Source: an archaeon | GTDB lineage: Archaea; Thermoproteota; Nitrososphaeria; Conexivisphaerales; UBA164 | Length of the DNA: 13,702 bases | Assembly: GCA_021798095.1 (NCBI GenBank) | Contig: JAJZYL010000018.1 | Span: 1-13,702, forward strand | Direction of reading: 5' to 3' | In this document: positions 1 to 6,477 of the stretch, piece after piece | Layout of the letters: the number at the start of each line of letters is the position of its first letter | Numbering within the stretch: position 1 is the stretch's first letter | The notes under the pieces: model-generated | What the model saw: only the letters and a program-made list of their open reading frames with translations | Told to the model about the DNA's origin: nothing | Databases searched by the model: none | Position numbers and translations under genes: made by a program

Positions 1-586
1 AGGATGTAGATGATAAGCCATACAATTCGGCTGCGGCCTGATGTGCGATTATCATACGGGAGAATTGCGACCCCTGATAGAAGCGAAGGCGAAAACTGCC
101 TCCAGTAAAGCCCATCTTAAGGAACAACGTTGGTGTATTGATACCATTAACATGATGTTGAAACTCTTGGCCTGCTGCATCACGCCCATAGCCTGCGCCT
201 GTTGGTCCTCCATTTGAAGATATTGTATAGCCGCTGGCTACAAGCGCTGAGTTTGTAATCGTCATTATGTGTTCTGCCATAGCTCGGTTGGTGCTGTACT
301 TCCGAACATTGGCGCTTTCAATTACAGCCGAATGTCCATTGAAGCTGATAATCCGAGGGGGGATTCGGTAATATTCTGAAGCAAAATACAAGCGCAGTGC
401 ATGGCCAAGGCGTTCTCCCTTGTACACGCCTGACTGGAGGTCCATGGTACTGGGGACCTTGTCAAACCGCATAGCTCTGGATGCGCGCTCAAGTAGTTCC
501 ACTGGGGTTTTCCTTATTACTATGCCGCGGTTATCGGGGTCCAGCCTTTTACTTCTTATCGAATTTACCAGCTCACTTAGTTTCAC
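1..586 (-). CDS. Unrecognised protein, N-terminal 195 codons (runs off left edge)
   Basis: One reading frame stays open without a stop from a GTG at 584-586 to the left edge, so at least 195 residues are encoded and the C-terminus is missing. The GTG is chosen because GAGGGGG (592-598) sits 5 nt upstream, like a Shine-Dalgarno site; the frame first closes at 623-625. The start of the protein is charged and helical-looking (roughly residues 1-45). Residues 126-139 form a Gly-rich stretch, and there are no obvious membrane segments or cysteine clusters. I do not recognise the family. Arginine codon use is odd: I count 4 AGA/AGG among 17 arginines, against 15 of 21 in the adjacent flavoprotein gene, so recent acquisition is possible. 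It is divergent from the 710 gene. The frame is probably real given its length, but the function is unknown. Confidence 0.7.
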   Translation of the reverse strand, partial: MKLSELVNSIRSKRLDPDNRGIVIRKTPVELLERASRAMRFDKVPSTMDLQSGVYKGERLGHALRLYFASEYYRIPPRIISFNGHSAVIESANVRKYSTNRAMAEHIMTITNSALVASGYTISSNGGPTGAGYGRDAAGQEFQHHVNGINTPTLFLKMGFTGGSFRLRFYQGSQFSRMIIAHQAAAELYGLSSTS

Positions 587-626
587 TCGGACCCCCTCTG
601 CACGGTAAGGTTCTTCAGATATTTAA

Positions 627-634
627 CATATACA
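627..634 (-). promoter_or_regulatory. TATA-like box for the left-edge gene
   Basis: On the minus strand TGTATATG lies about 44 nt before the GTG start at 586. That would place transcription start near 604 and leave a short leader carrying the GAGGGGG ribosome site. The alternative TTAAATA just downstream (about 620-626) would start transcription closer to the gene. This is inferred from spacing only. Confidence 0.4.
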
Positions 635-680
635 TTTACGGCATATGGCGCCCTGCCATGGTCCAAAAAATCCCAAATGG

Positions 681-689
681 TTAAATTAA
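681..689 (+). promoter_or_regulatory. TATA-like box, leaderless promoter of the flavoprotein gene
   Basis: TTAAATTAA is centred about 26 nt before the ATG at 710, the spacing expected if the mRNA starts at or next to the start codon. It lies downstream of the alternative ATG at 677, which argues against that earlier start. Confidence 0.5.
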
Positions 690-709
690 AGCTGAACCCC
701 ACATCAGGC

Positions 710-1852
710 ATGACCTCAGAGGTGGCCATAGGAGGAGGAAGTGTGGCAGGACTATCGGCTGCCAAGGTAGCCGCGGCATTGGGCATTGACGTTGAGGTAA
801 TTGAAAACGACATGGAAATAGGGATGCCGGAAAAGTGTGGCGGTCTAATTTCGGTTGATGGCCTTACCAAGCTAGGCATACCCCCTACAAGAAAGATCCT
901 CCTTAATACTATCAGTGAAGGAAAGGTCGTGTTGTCTGATACATCAAGCTATGAATTTGATCTGAAGAAGGCTGGTCTAGTGGTTCTTAATAGAAACGAG
1001 TTTGATAAGGAGTTGGCGTCGCTGGCTGTAAGGGCAGGCGCAAGGATTTCCATAGGTGAAAGGATTGAAAGCGTACAGATGGAAGATGAAGGCGTAACGA
1101 TAAGAACCAACAAGAGGCAGACGTCATCCAAGTTGATGATAAACGCCATGGGTGCCGGTTATTACCCCAATAAACGAGGGCTTATCCCTGCATTTCAAAA
1201 TCTGATCGCTGTAAAGGATGGGTTTTATGATGGGATTCTAGTGTTTATAGATAAGGTCAAGATTGGAGATTTCTTCGGATGGTATATACCGCTGGATGAT
1301 GGTTTTGCGAAGATAGGTGCCGGAGGCCGAACTGGCGGCCAGGAGGCTGACCGTTACTTTGAGTCCGCACTTCAAGCACTGGGGATCAGATATCAGGTGA
1401 TCAAGCGTATAAACGCGTCACTGGTGGTGGGCGGATACGTGAGACGGGACGGAGGGAGGATTTTACCAGTTGGTGATGCGGCAGGGCAGACCAAGCCCAC
1501 TACAGCTGGAGGGATAATTACAGGGGGAGTGGGTGGTGCCATAGCAGGTAGATTGGCCCGTGATGCTCTCGAAAAAGGGGACTTTAATGGTTATACCACC
1601 CTTTATGATGATGCATATGGAAAAGAACTGGCTAGACAGGTTACTCTTGCGCAAGTGTATAAGATGTTGAATGATAAGCAATTGAAGGGTTTGATGGACC
1701 TAATCAAGGATGAAGACATAGAAATGGATTCTGCGGACTTCGATTTCCATTCTTATATTATAAGGAAGGTTTTGACCAGTAAGGTTGGGGCTTCGCTCAT
1801 TTCCTCTATAATACCGAGATTGGCCATCGCCAGGCTCAAAGGGCTCTTCTGA
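710..1852 (+). CDS. Geranylgeranyl reductase-family FAD-dependent oxidoreductase
   Basis: This 380-aa flavoprotein resembles the geranylgeranyl reductase family (COG0644), whose archaeal members saturate the isoprenoid chains of membrane lipids or related prenyl compounds. Visible marks are an N-terminal Rossmann FAD motif GGGSVAG (residues 8-14) followed by an acidic strand end, a PEKCGG motif (40-45) where this family has a conserved cysteine near the flavin, and a second FAD motif VGDAAGQ (254-260) followed by a Gly-rich helix start. The C-terminal roughly 100 residues are helical, as in the family. I chose the ATG at 710 because the TATA-like box lies 26 nt upstream and because the FAD motif then starts near residue 5; an ATG at 677 would add 11 residues. 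No partner reductant gene is adjacent. The exact substrate cannot be read from sequence. Confidence 0.85.
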   Translation: MTSEVAIGGGSVAGLSAAKVAAALGIDVEVIENDMEIGMPEKCGGLISVDGLTKLGIPPTRKILLNTISEGKVVLSDTSSYEFDLKKAGLVVLNRNEFDKELASLAVRAGARISIGERIESVQMEDEGVTIRTNKRQTSSKLMINAMGAGYYPNKRGLIPAFQNLIAVKDGFYDGILVFIDKVKIGDFFGWYIPLDDGFAKIGAGGRTGGQEADRYFESALQALGIRYQVIKRINASLVVGGYVRRDGGRILPVGDAAGQTKPTTAGGIITGGVGGAIAGRLARDALEKGDFNGYTTLYDDAYGKELARQVTLAQVYKMLNDKQLKGLMDLIKDEDIEMDSADFDFHSYIIRKVLTSKVGASLISSIIPRLAIARLKGLF

Positions 1853-1862
1853 AATAGATCGA

Positions 1863-1871
1863 TTTTTATAT
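1863..1871 (+). promoter_or_regulatory. TATA-like box for the L21e-Rpo4 operon
   Basis: TTTTTATAT is centred about 32 nt before the ATG of the L21e gene. The predicted transcript would have a leader of only a few bases. Confidence 0.5.
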
Positions 1872-1898
1872 GGGAATGCTGGAATAGAGGCGCAGGGA

Positions 1899-2201
1899 AT
1901 GCCGAAGAGTAAAGGCTACAGGAGAAAGACAAGGGCCCTCTTAACGCTGGAAAAGAGAAAGGGGTTATCCTATTTGCTGCAGAGTTATAACGTTGGGGAT
2001 AAAGTCATAGTTAAACTGGATCCTACCCAACCAAAGGGAATGCCACACAGGAGGTTTAACGGCAGGGTAGGGGTAATAAATGAAGTAAGAAGGCGCTCCC
2101 TGGTGGTAGACGTCCAAGTTGGCAAGAAGCTCAAACAGTTAATGGTCAGGCTGGAACATGTAAAACCTTTACGTGGTGAAGAAATGGTTGCCAAAGGTTA
2201 A
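1899..2201 (+). CDS. rpl21e: Large ribosomal subunit protein L21e
   Basis: This 100-aa basic protein matches archaeal/eukaryotic L21e, a component of the large ribosomal subunit. The N-terminus is SKGYRRKTR-like (residues 4-12) and is followed by the family's SH3-like barrel. Landmarks are a GDKVIVKLDP strand (about 33-42), the very conserved GMPHRRFNGRVGV segment (47-59) and an RLEHVKP end (84-90). Length is normal for the family. It is the first gene of a compact unit: its end overlaps the Rpo4 start, so the two are probably translationally coupled. The start is an ATG closely following a TATA-like box, with no ribosome-binding site evident. Confidence 0.95.
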   Translation: MPKSKGYRRKTRALLTLEKRKGLSYLLQSYNVGDKVIVKLDPTQPKGMPHRRFNGRVGVINEVRRRSLVVDVQVGKKLKQLMVRLEHVKPLRGEEMVAKG

Positions 2202-2514
2202 AAGCGCCAGAAAGATCACCATCCATGAGGCAAAGGATTTGCTCTTGCAGATAAAGAGCGAATCCATGGATCAGATTCAACAGAAGACGGCCGGCTATAT
2301 AAGCGAATTTTCGACTATAGATGGTAAAAGGGGAAGGGACCTCGTCAATAGGATCGTAACTGAGTGTTCTCTTGAAGAGGACTTGGCCATTCAACTTGTC
2401 AACATAATGCCCAAGACCATGGAAGAAGTGAGGGCGCTTCTGGTGGGCTGGAAGAAGTTGTTGACATCCGATGTTGTAGCGAAGATCGTATCTATATTAC
2501 AATCAAAGGCATAA
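2185..2514 (+). CDS. rpoF: DNA-directed RNA polymerase subunit Rpo4 (RpoF, Rpb4 homologue)
   Basis: This roughly 109-aa protein fits archaeal Rpo4, which pairs with Rpo7 to form the stalk of RNA polymerase. The N-terminal ITIHEAKDLL-type segment is followed by an HRDC-like helical bundle with a NIMPKTMEEVRALL stretch. That stretch corresponds to the DILP-x-[DE]-LR region of other archaeal Rpo4 proteins. Position is diagnostic: L21e, RpoF and DUF655 are neighbours in many archaea. The gene overlaps the end of L21e. I prefer the TTG at 2185 because GGTGA lies about 8 nt before it; GTG codons at 2173 or 2176 would add 3-4 residues and lack such a site. Similarity is weak along the length, as is usual for Rpo4, so context carries much of the call. 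Confidence 0.88.
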   Translation, partial: WLPKVKSARKITIHEAKDLLLQIKSESMDQIQQKTAGYISEFSTIDGKRGRDLVNRIVTECSLEEDLAIQLVNIMPKTMEEVRALLVGWKKLLTSDVVAKIVSILQSKA

Positions 2515-2683
2515 TTTAGGCGTCCGATTAATGTATCATTTAATCCAGGTGATGGTTTCCATGATTTCGTACAACATGTAATTTTAAATGGATTGCCCAC
2601 GATCGTAGGTGTGTTCTAACAAATGGTCCTAGGTTTAACCACTTCATGATGGGCTTTAATCCGCGAGGTTTTCAATTGAAATG

Positions 2684-2692
2684 TTTTTATAA
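2684..2692 (+). promoter_or_regulatory. TATA-like box for the DUF655 gene
   Basis: TTTTTATAA is centred about 31 nt before the ATG at 2719. It gives the DUF655-ThiL pair a promoter separate from the L21e-Rpo4 unit, from which it is separated by about 200 nt with no recognisable gene. Confidence 0.45.
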
Positions 2693-2718
2693 CCCATCAC
2701 CTAAAACGCTACCGATTG

Positions 2719-3279
2719 ATGTTGCAAGGAGAAACCCAGAAGAGATACGAAACATACGGCTATGTATTGGATTTCAGGCAAAACTCCGTATCCAAGATAC
2801 TTAAGAATAGGGGCGGTACGGTTGTAGAAGCCTTAGGGGGAGAATTTTTCATGATCCTTGAACTTCTGGCTAATCCGAACACGACCTTTGGAATTCAAGA
2901 AAAGGTATATATCAGCAAGGAAAGGCGTACCAAGATCGCGAGCGTTCTGGGACGAATGAAGTACAGCGATCTATCATCTGTGGCCAAGAATGAGCTACCG
3001 GCCGCAGTGGAAAGATCTGTGATGGACAACGAGGCTAGGTTCGTGGCCTTTTTCAACCAGTCACAACCCATAACGCCCAGGCTTAACGCCCTAGAGCTTA
3101 TACCGGGCATAGGTAAAACGCTTATGCGACAGATGCTCGAGGAAAGAGAAAAGAAGCCGTTCGCCAGCTTCGAAGATATACAGAAGAGAATAGGGCTAAA
3201 GGACCCCGGCAGGAGGGTAACCGAAAGAGTTCTTAGTGAGATCATCTCAGAACAGCAGGTCTATCTATTTGTACGATAG
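2719..3279 (+). CDS. DUF655 protein with helix-hairpin-helix domain
   Basis: This 186-aa protein belongs to the DUF655 family found in archaea next to rpoF. The N-terminal half (about 1-85) is a beta-rich, OB-like segment with the family's YGYVLDF strand (residues 13-19). The C-terminal part carries a helix-hairpin-helix: LNALELIPGIGKTLMRQMLE at about 121-140, then a second hairpin around FASFEDIQKRIGL (about 147-159). This suggests nucleic-acid binding; the cellular role is not established. I chose the ATG at 2719 over an adjacent TTG (2716) because it is the canonical codon and fits the TATA spacing. In many archaea the next gene is the rRNA dimethyltransferase KsgA; here it is ThiL, 16 nt downstream. 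Confidence 0.9.
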   Translation: MLQGETQKRYETYGYVLDFRQNSVSKILKNRGGTVVEALGGEFFMILELLANPNTTFGIQEKVYISKERRTKIASVLGRMKYSDLSSVAKNELPAAVERSVMDNEARFVAFFNQSQPITPRLNALELIPGIGKTLMRQMLEEREKKPFASFEDIQKRIGLKDPGRRVTERVLSEIISEQQVYLFVR

Positions 3280-3295
3280 GTCTGGATGAACGTAA

Positions 3296-4261
3296 TTGGA
3301 TGAAAAGGACATCATAAATTACATAAGGAGTGTATTCGGCAAAAATTTATCGTTCGAACTCAATGATGATGTAGCTTACGTAAATGATGGCGATGGATTT
3401 CTAGTGCTTAAGGTGGACATGCTGGTGGGCTCTACCGATGTCCCCCCCAGCATGACCCCCCAACAGATAGGGAGGAAGGCGCTAGTGGCGGCGGTTTCTG
3501 ACTTTGCGGCCAAGGGGGTGTCACCGGATGGCGCCCTGCTGTCCATAGGACTTCCACGGGGTTATAAGGAGGAGCTCATAAAGGGGATCATAAATGGTTT
3601 CAAGGATGCCTCCATCGAGTTCGGTGTAGAGCTGCTTGGTGGAGATGTCAATGAGTCAAAGGACCTGGTGATCGATTGTGTGCTTTACGGCAGGGCGAAA
3701 AGGCGGGTCAGCAGGGGGGGAGCTAGACCCGGGGACCTGATATTTGTTACAGGCGAATTCGGGCCAAGCAAGGCCGGACTGGACTTCCTTCTAAAGGGTT
3801 CCGGGTTACCAGATGGAAAAATGAAAGATGTATGTGTGCACGCCGCTCTGGAACAGAGCCCCCCGCTCCCTTTCGGAGTCCGGGCCGTAGAGGCAGGCCT
3901 TTTCACGTCTTCAATGGACTCGAGTGATGGCCTCGCTATAACCCTTCATGAGATGTCAAAACAAGGCCATGTAAAATATATGATCGAAGAGCTTCCGATA
4001 GACCGTGCCATGGCCAACTTCCTCAGAAATTCCAACAATGATGTATATTCTGCCGTCTTCTACGGAGGTGAAGAATATCAGATAGTGTTTACCTGCAACC
4101 CAGGTAGCTCAACTGCGCTCAGGGAAATAGCACGCTCACTAGGGATAACGCTTAGGCGCATAGGCCGAGTAGAGGAAGGGGAAGGCGTTTTCTTCTACGA
4201 GGGCCAAAGGTGGGTGCCAGTCCATGATATGGGGTGGGTGCACTTCGATTCAACTGTATAG
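3296..4261 (+). CDS. thiL: Thiamine-monophosphate kinase
   Basis: ThiL phosphorylates thiamine monophosphate to thiamine diphosphate with ATP, the last step of cofactor synthesis. The 321-aa length is normal. Family marks in order are LNDDVA (residues 22-27), the VDMLVGSTDVP nucleotide/magnesium region (40-50), VSDFAAKG (67-74), GGDVNES (115-121; usually GGDT in bacteria), SMDSSDGL (206-213) and GGEEYQIVFT (257-266, the GEDYEL-type motif). It belongs to the PurM/AIR synthase superfamily; HypE and SelD are less likely because they lack this motif set. The start is TTG at 3296: a stop codon lies immediately before it in frame, and GGATGA about 6 nt upstream may be a weak ribosome site. It probably shares a transcript with DUF655. 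Its 3' end overlaps the convergent gene by 12 nt. Confidence 0.92.
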   Translation: MDEKDIINYIRSVFGKNLSFELNDDVAYVNDGDGFLVLKVDMLVGSTDVPPSMTPQQIGRKALVAAVSDFAAKGVSPDGALLSIGLPRGYKEELIKGIINGFKDASIEFGVELLGGDVNESKDLVIDCVLYGRAKRRVSRGGARPGDLIFVTGEFGPSKAGLDFLLKGSGLPDGKMKDVCVHAALEQSPPLPFGVRAVEAGLFTSSMDSSDGLAITLHEMSKQGHVKYMIEELPIDRAMANFLRNSNNDVYSAVFYGGEEYQIVFTCNPGSSTALREIARSLGITLRRIGRVEEGEGVFFYEGQRWVPVHDMGWVHFDSTV

Positions 4262-4813
4262 CCCCTTAAGGGATTCCTCGATAGTTTCCAGCTTTAAACT
4301 GCCCTCCCTTAAAAGCTCTAAGGAGTAACCGCTAGTTTTTAACGTGGTCAACAGTTTCGGACCTCCCTCTGGCAAATCCATGACAACTGCATCTGGGTTC
4401 AGCTGAACGATGGCGTCATGCAGCTCCACCCTGGGGTCGATCTGGTATCCTGTGACAGCCTCTTTCAACATCATCATTAGGCTGCTGAAGCCGTGATGAT
4501 TGATCAGGCTGAGCCCAAATCCTTCATACCCAGCCTCTGGATTCGAATCAACGACGGCCAACCCCCTATCTATGAATTTCTCAAGGAGAAACCTCGCAAG
4601 CTTATTGGAGGTATAGCCTTGCATAACCTTCACGTCATCGGTTAATATGATTGGCGGCGGCGTCAGACACCCCGCCTTAAGGGGCTTGAAGTTACTCCTT
4701 GCTAACCCAAAAATATACATTTCTCCGACGTTAAGTATTACAGAACCACCCAGGCTTAGTATCGATGAAACCCTGTAGAGGTCGTCCTTAGTACAGGAGA
4801 ATATCAGCGTCAA
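4250..4813 (-). CDS. Unrecognised conserved-looking protein, 187 aa
   Basis: This is a soluble 187-aa protein that I cannot assign to a family. It begins with alternating hydrophobic strands, then has a PPPIILTDDV segment (residues 52-61) and a GYEGFGLSLINHHGF stretch (about 95-109) rich in glycine and histidine. Near residues 138-150 is NPDAVVMDLPEGG, a strand ending in acidic residues. The C-terminus is helical. There are no membrane segments and only two cysteines. The start is uncertain: the TTG at 4813 is the only usual start codon near the upstream gene's stop, but no Shine-Dalgarno site precedes it. It lies 27 nt after the second Lrp-type protein and is probably its operon partner, so a role linked to ligand sensing is possible but not shown. 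Base composition and codon style match the neighbours. Confidence 0.8.
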   Translation of the reverse strand: MTLIFSCTKDDLYRVSSILSLGGSVILNVGEMYIFGLARSNFKPLKAGCLTPPPIILTDDVKVMQGYTSNKLARFLLEKFIDRGLAVVDSNPEAGYEGFGLSLINHHGFSSLMMMLKEAVTGYQIDPRVELHDAIVQLNPDAVVMDLPEGGPKLLTTLKTSGYSLELLREGSLKLETIEESLKGLYS

Positions 4814-4840
4814 GCCTGCGATTTTTTCAATAACGCTGGA

Positions 4841-5065
4841 CTAGGCTTCCAGCAGCGTTTCTGTGCTCCTGATGCCTTCGATCTTGTTTATCTCGGCCGT
4901 TAGCCTTATCATCTCTTCATAGTTGATGGCCCCTATGGATACAACCAGATCAAATCGCCCATAGACTATGAACGCATCCTTAACGCCGCTGATCTCCTTG
5001 ATTGATTTGAGCGCTTCCCTAAGCTTTGTGGGTATGACCTTTATTAGCAAAGTTGCCTGGGGCAT
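4841..5065 (-). CDS. Stand-alone Lrp/AsnC ligand-binding (RAM) domain protein, copy 2
   Basis: This 74-aa protein consists only of the RAM effector domain of Lrp/AsnC regulators; no DNA-binding helix-turn-helix is present. The beta-alpha-beta-beta-alpha-beta pattern is visible: a LLIKVIP first strand, a helix ending at ISGV (residues 25-28), then VYGRFDLVVSI (34-44), where the GRFD turn lies in the family's ligand/oligomer region, and a final TETLLEA strand. It aligns without gaps to the upstream copy, with GRFD at 36-39 in both, so the pair arose by tandem duplication. The ATG overlaps the upstream stop by one base, and GAGGTGA lies 7 nt before it. Such proteins can bind amino acids or associate with full-length Lrp proteins; the ligand here is unknown. 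Confidence 0.9.
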   Translation of the reverse strand: MPQATLLIKVIPTKLREALKSIKEISGVKDAFIVYGRFDLVVSIGAINYEEMIRLTAEINKIEGIRSTETLLEA

Positions 5066-5295
5066 TATTCCGTCACCTCGATAAGGGATTCTGTAAAGAC
5101 CACTCCGCTCATCCTGCTCATCCTCATTATGCTGGAGCCCATCGATGATGGATCCTTTGCCGATACGTACGCAACTACATCAAAGCGTCCAAGCACTGGA
5201 TAAGCGCTGGTAACACCTGCTATCTTCCTTATTTCATCCAGTACAGAAGCGTACCTTCCCCTTTCTGTCCTCATCAGGACACAACCCTTGACCAT
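5065..5295 (-). CDS. Stand-alone Lrp/AsnC ligand-binding (RAM) domain protein, copy 1
   Basis: This 76-aa RAM domain has no helix-turn-helix and is the first gene of the three-gene unit. Its pattern matches the next gene residue for residue: a CVLMRT strand, a helix ending IAGV (25-28), VLGRFDVVAYV (34-44) and a final TESLIEV strand. I chose the ATG at 5295 rather than a GTG at 5310 because the two paralogues then start at exactly equivalent residues, and because a TATA-like box lies about 32 nt upstream, consistent with a nearly leaderless mRNA. The protein is methionine-rich around residues 60-65. It may modulate a full-length Lrp protein such as the nearby LysM or may act as a free amino-acid sensor; both are inference. 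Confidence 0.9.
   Translation of the reverse strand: MVKGCVLMRTERGRYASVLDEIRKIAGVTSAYPVLGRFDVVAYVSAKDPSSMGSSIMRMSRMSGVVFTESLIEVTE
5073..5079 (-). promoter_or_regulatory. Shine-Dalgarno site for RAM protein copy 2
   Basis: GAGGTGA on the minus strand lies 7 nt before the ATG at 5065, inside the end of the upstream gene. It supports re-initiation within an operon. Confidence 0.6.
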
Positions 5296-5321
5296 ATCTA
5301 TCACGTTCACTAGGGAAGCTT

Positions 5322-5331
5322 CTATATTTAA
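5322..5331 (-). promoter_or_regulatory. TATA-like box for the RAM-protein operon
   Basis: TTAAATATAG on the minus strand is centred about 32 nt before the ATG at 5295. It lies between the lysK stop and this gene, so the RAM operon can be transcribed separately from the lysine operon. Confidence 0.5.
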
Positions 5332-5370
5332 CTCTTATCAGCCATTTCAAGACCTTCCATTATCGGGGGC

Positions 5371-6477
5371 TTAAGGATGAATTTCATGTGATAAGGTAGG
5401 CCCGATATTTGTAATCTTGCCCAGCTCGATAAGGGTTTCCTTGACCACGGCTATGGATGCCATATATTCATCTATCGACAGAACTTCATCATCGGTATGC
5501 GCTAGCCTGGAATCTCCAGGGCCGTATGCGACCAACGGCACCTTATATTTAGAATAAAATACGTTTCCGTCGCTGGTTCCGGTCTTCTTAACGAAAGCCC
5601 CCTTGGAGCCCGTAACCTTGTATATGGACCTTGAAAATGCCCTGCATAGCTCGTTTGATGGCCTCGTAAGGGTAGGCTCTATCAGGTCCATCACCTCGTA
5701 TTTCAAATTCGGGCCCTGCAAGTTCAATTTATCAATGATATCAGACCTTGACAACCCCGGTGGATACCTTATGTCCATAAAGAATTGGGAGAGGGCCGGC
5801 GCCCTATTAAGCGAATCACCAGCTACGAACTTCGTCACGACCGCTGTAACCTTATCAAAATAGCCTTCAGCGTCGCGGTTTATATCAGCCAGTTTCCCGT
5901 TAATTGAATTTATTGTTTCCATTGCGATATCTATGCTGTTGGAGCCCAACCACGGTGATGCTGCGTGATATGGACGCGATTCAACATCCACTCTGATAAG
6001 AAGGCGCCCCTTATAGCCTATCGCAACCTGATTAACTCCGCTTGGCTCGCCAAAGATGGCGAAGTCGGGCTCATCCCTAGTCTCAATAAAGCGTTTTATT
6101 CCCCTGTTCATACCCTCTTCATCGACTAAAGCCGCCAGGGTTATTCCGCACTTGACCCCCGCATCAAGCGCGTTGCGCGCGCCGTAAACGAGCGCACCAA
6201 GCGGACCCTTGGCATCCACTGCCCCCCTACCCCTTATGTACCGTTCATCCATCGAAGCGGGCAAATTACCTTCAACTGTATCCATATGGCCGAACAGATA
6301 GACCATTGGCCTTCCCTCTTTCACGCGCGCGATCACGTTAGCCACGTCATCCCTTTCCACGCCGCTGAAGCCAACGGCCCCTTTCAAATGATCATATATG
6401 AAGTCAGAAATTTCGGCCTCATGATTGCTGGGCGAATATATCCCGACCAGCCTACGAAGAAATTCAACTTCTTCCAT
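5371..6477 (-). CDS. lysK: LysW-lysine/LysW-ornithine hydrolase (LysK)
   Basis: LysK is an M20-family metallopeptidase-like amidohydrolase that cuts the isopeptide bond between LysW and lysine, or ornithine in the arginine branch, releasing the product and recycling the carrier. In the 368-aa form the metal ligands and catalytic residues can be seen: H64 and D66 in GHMDTVEG, bridging D88 in GRGAVDAKG, catalytic E120 and metal ligand E121 in DEEG, E144 in GEPSG, and H327 in RLAHTDDE. A KTGTSDGN substrate-loop motif (298-305) and a central dimerisation domain are also present. The ATG at 6477 is preferred over a TTG at 6486 that would add three residues. It overlaps the end of lysX by 14 nt and is the last gene of the homocitrate synthase-lysX-lysK operon. 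An acetylornithine or succinyl-diaminopimelate deacylase is excluded mainly by context. Confidence 0.93.
   Translation of the reverse strand: MEEVEFLRRLVGIYSPSNHEAEISDFIYDHLKGAVGFSGVERDDVANVIARVKEGRPMVYLFGHMDTVEGNLPASMDERYIRGRGAVDAKGPLGALVYGARNALDAGVKCGITLAALVDEEGMNRGIKRFIETRDEPDFAIFGEPSGVNQVAIGYKGRLLIRVDVESRPYHAASPWLGSNSIDIAMETINSINGKLADINRDAEGYFDKVTAVVTKFVAGDSLNRAPALSQFFMDIRYPPGLSRSDIIDKLNLQGPNLKYEVMDLIEPTLTRPSNELCRAFSRSIYKVTGSKGAFVKKTGTSDGNVFYSKYKVPLVAYGPGDSRLAHTDDEVLSIDEYMASIAVVKETLIELGKITNIGPTLSHEIHP

Noticed and set aside
583..879. 98-codon minus-strand frame overlapping the start of the flavoprotein gene
   Set aside because: It lies antisense to the FAD-binding region of a well-supported gene, has no family-like sequence, and conflicts with the divergent promoter region.
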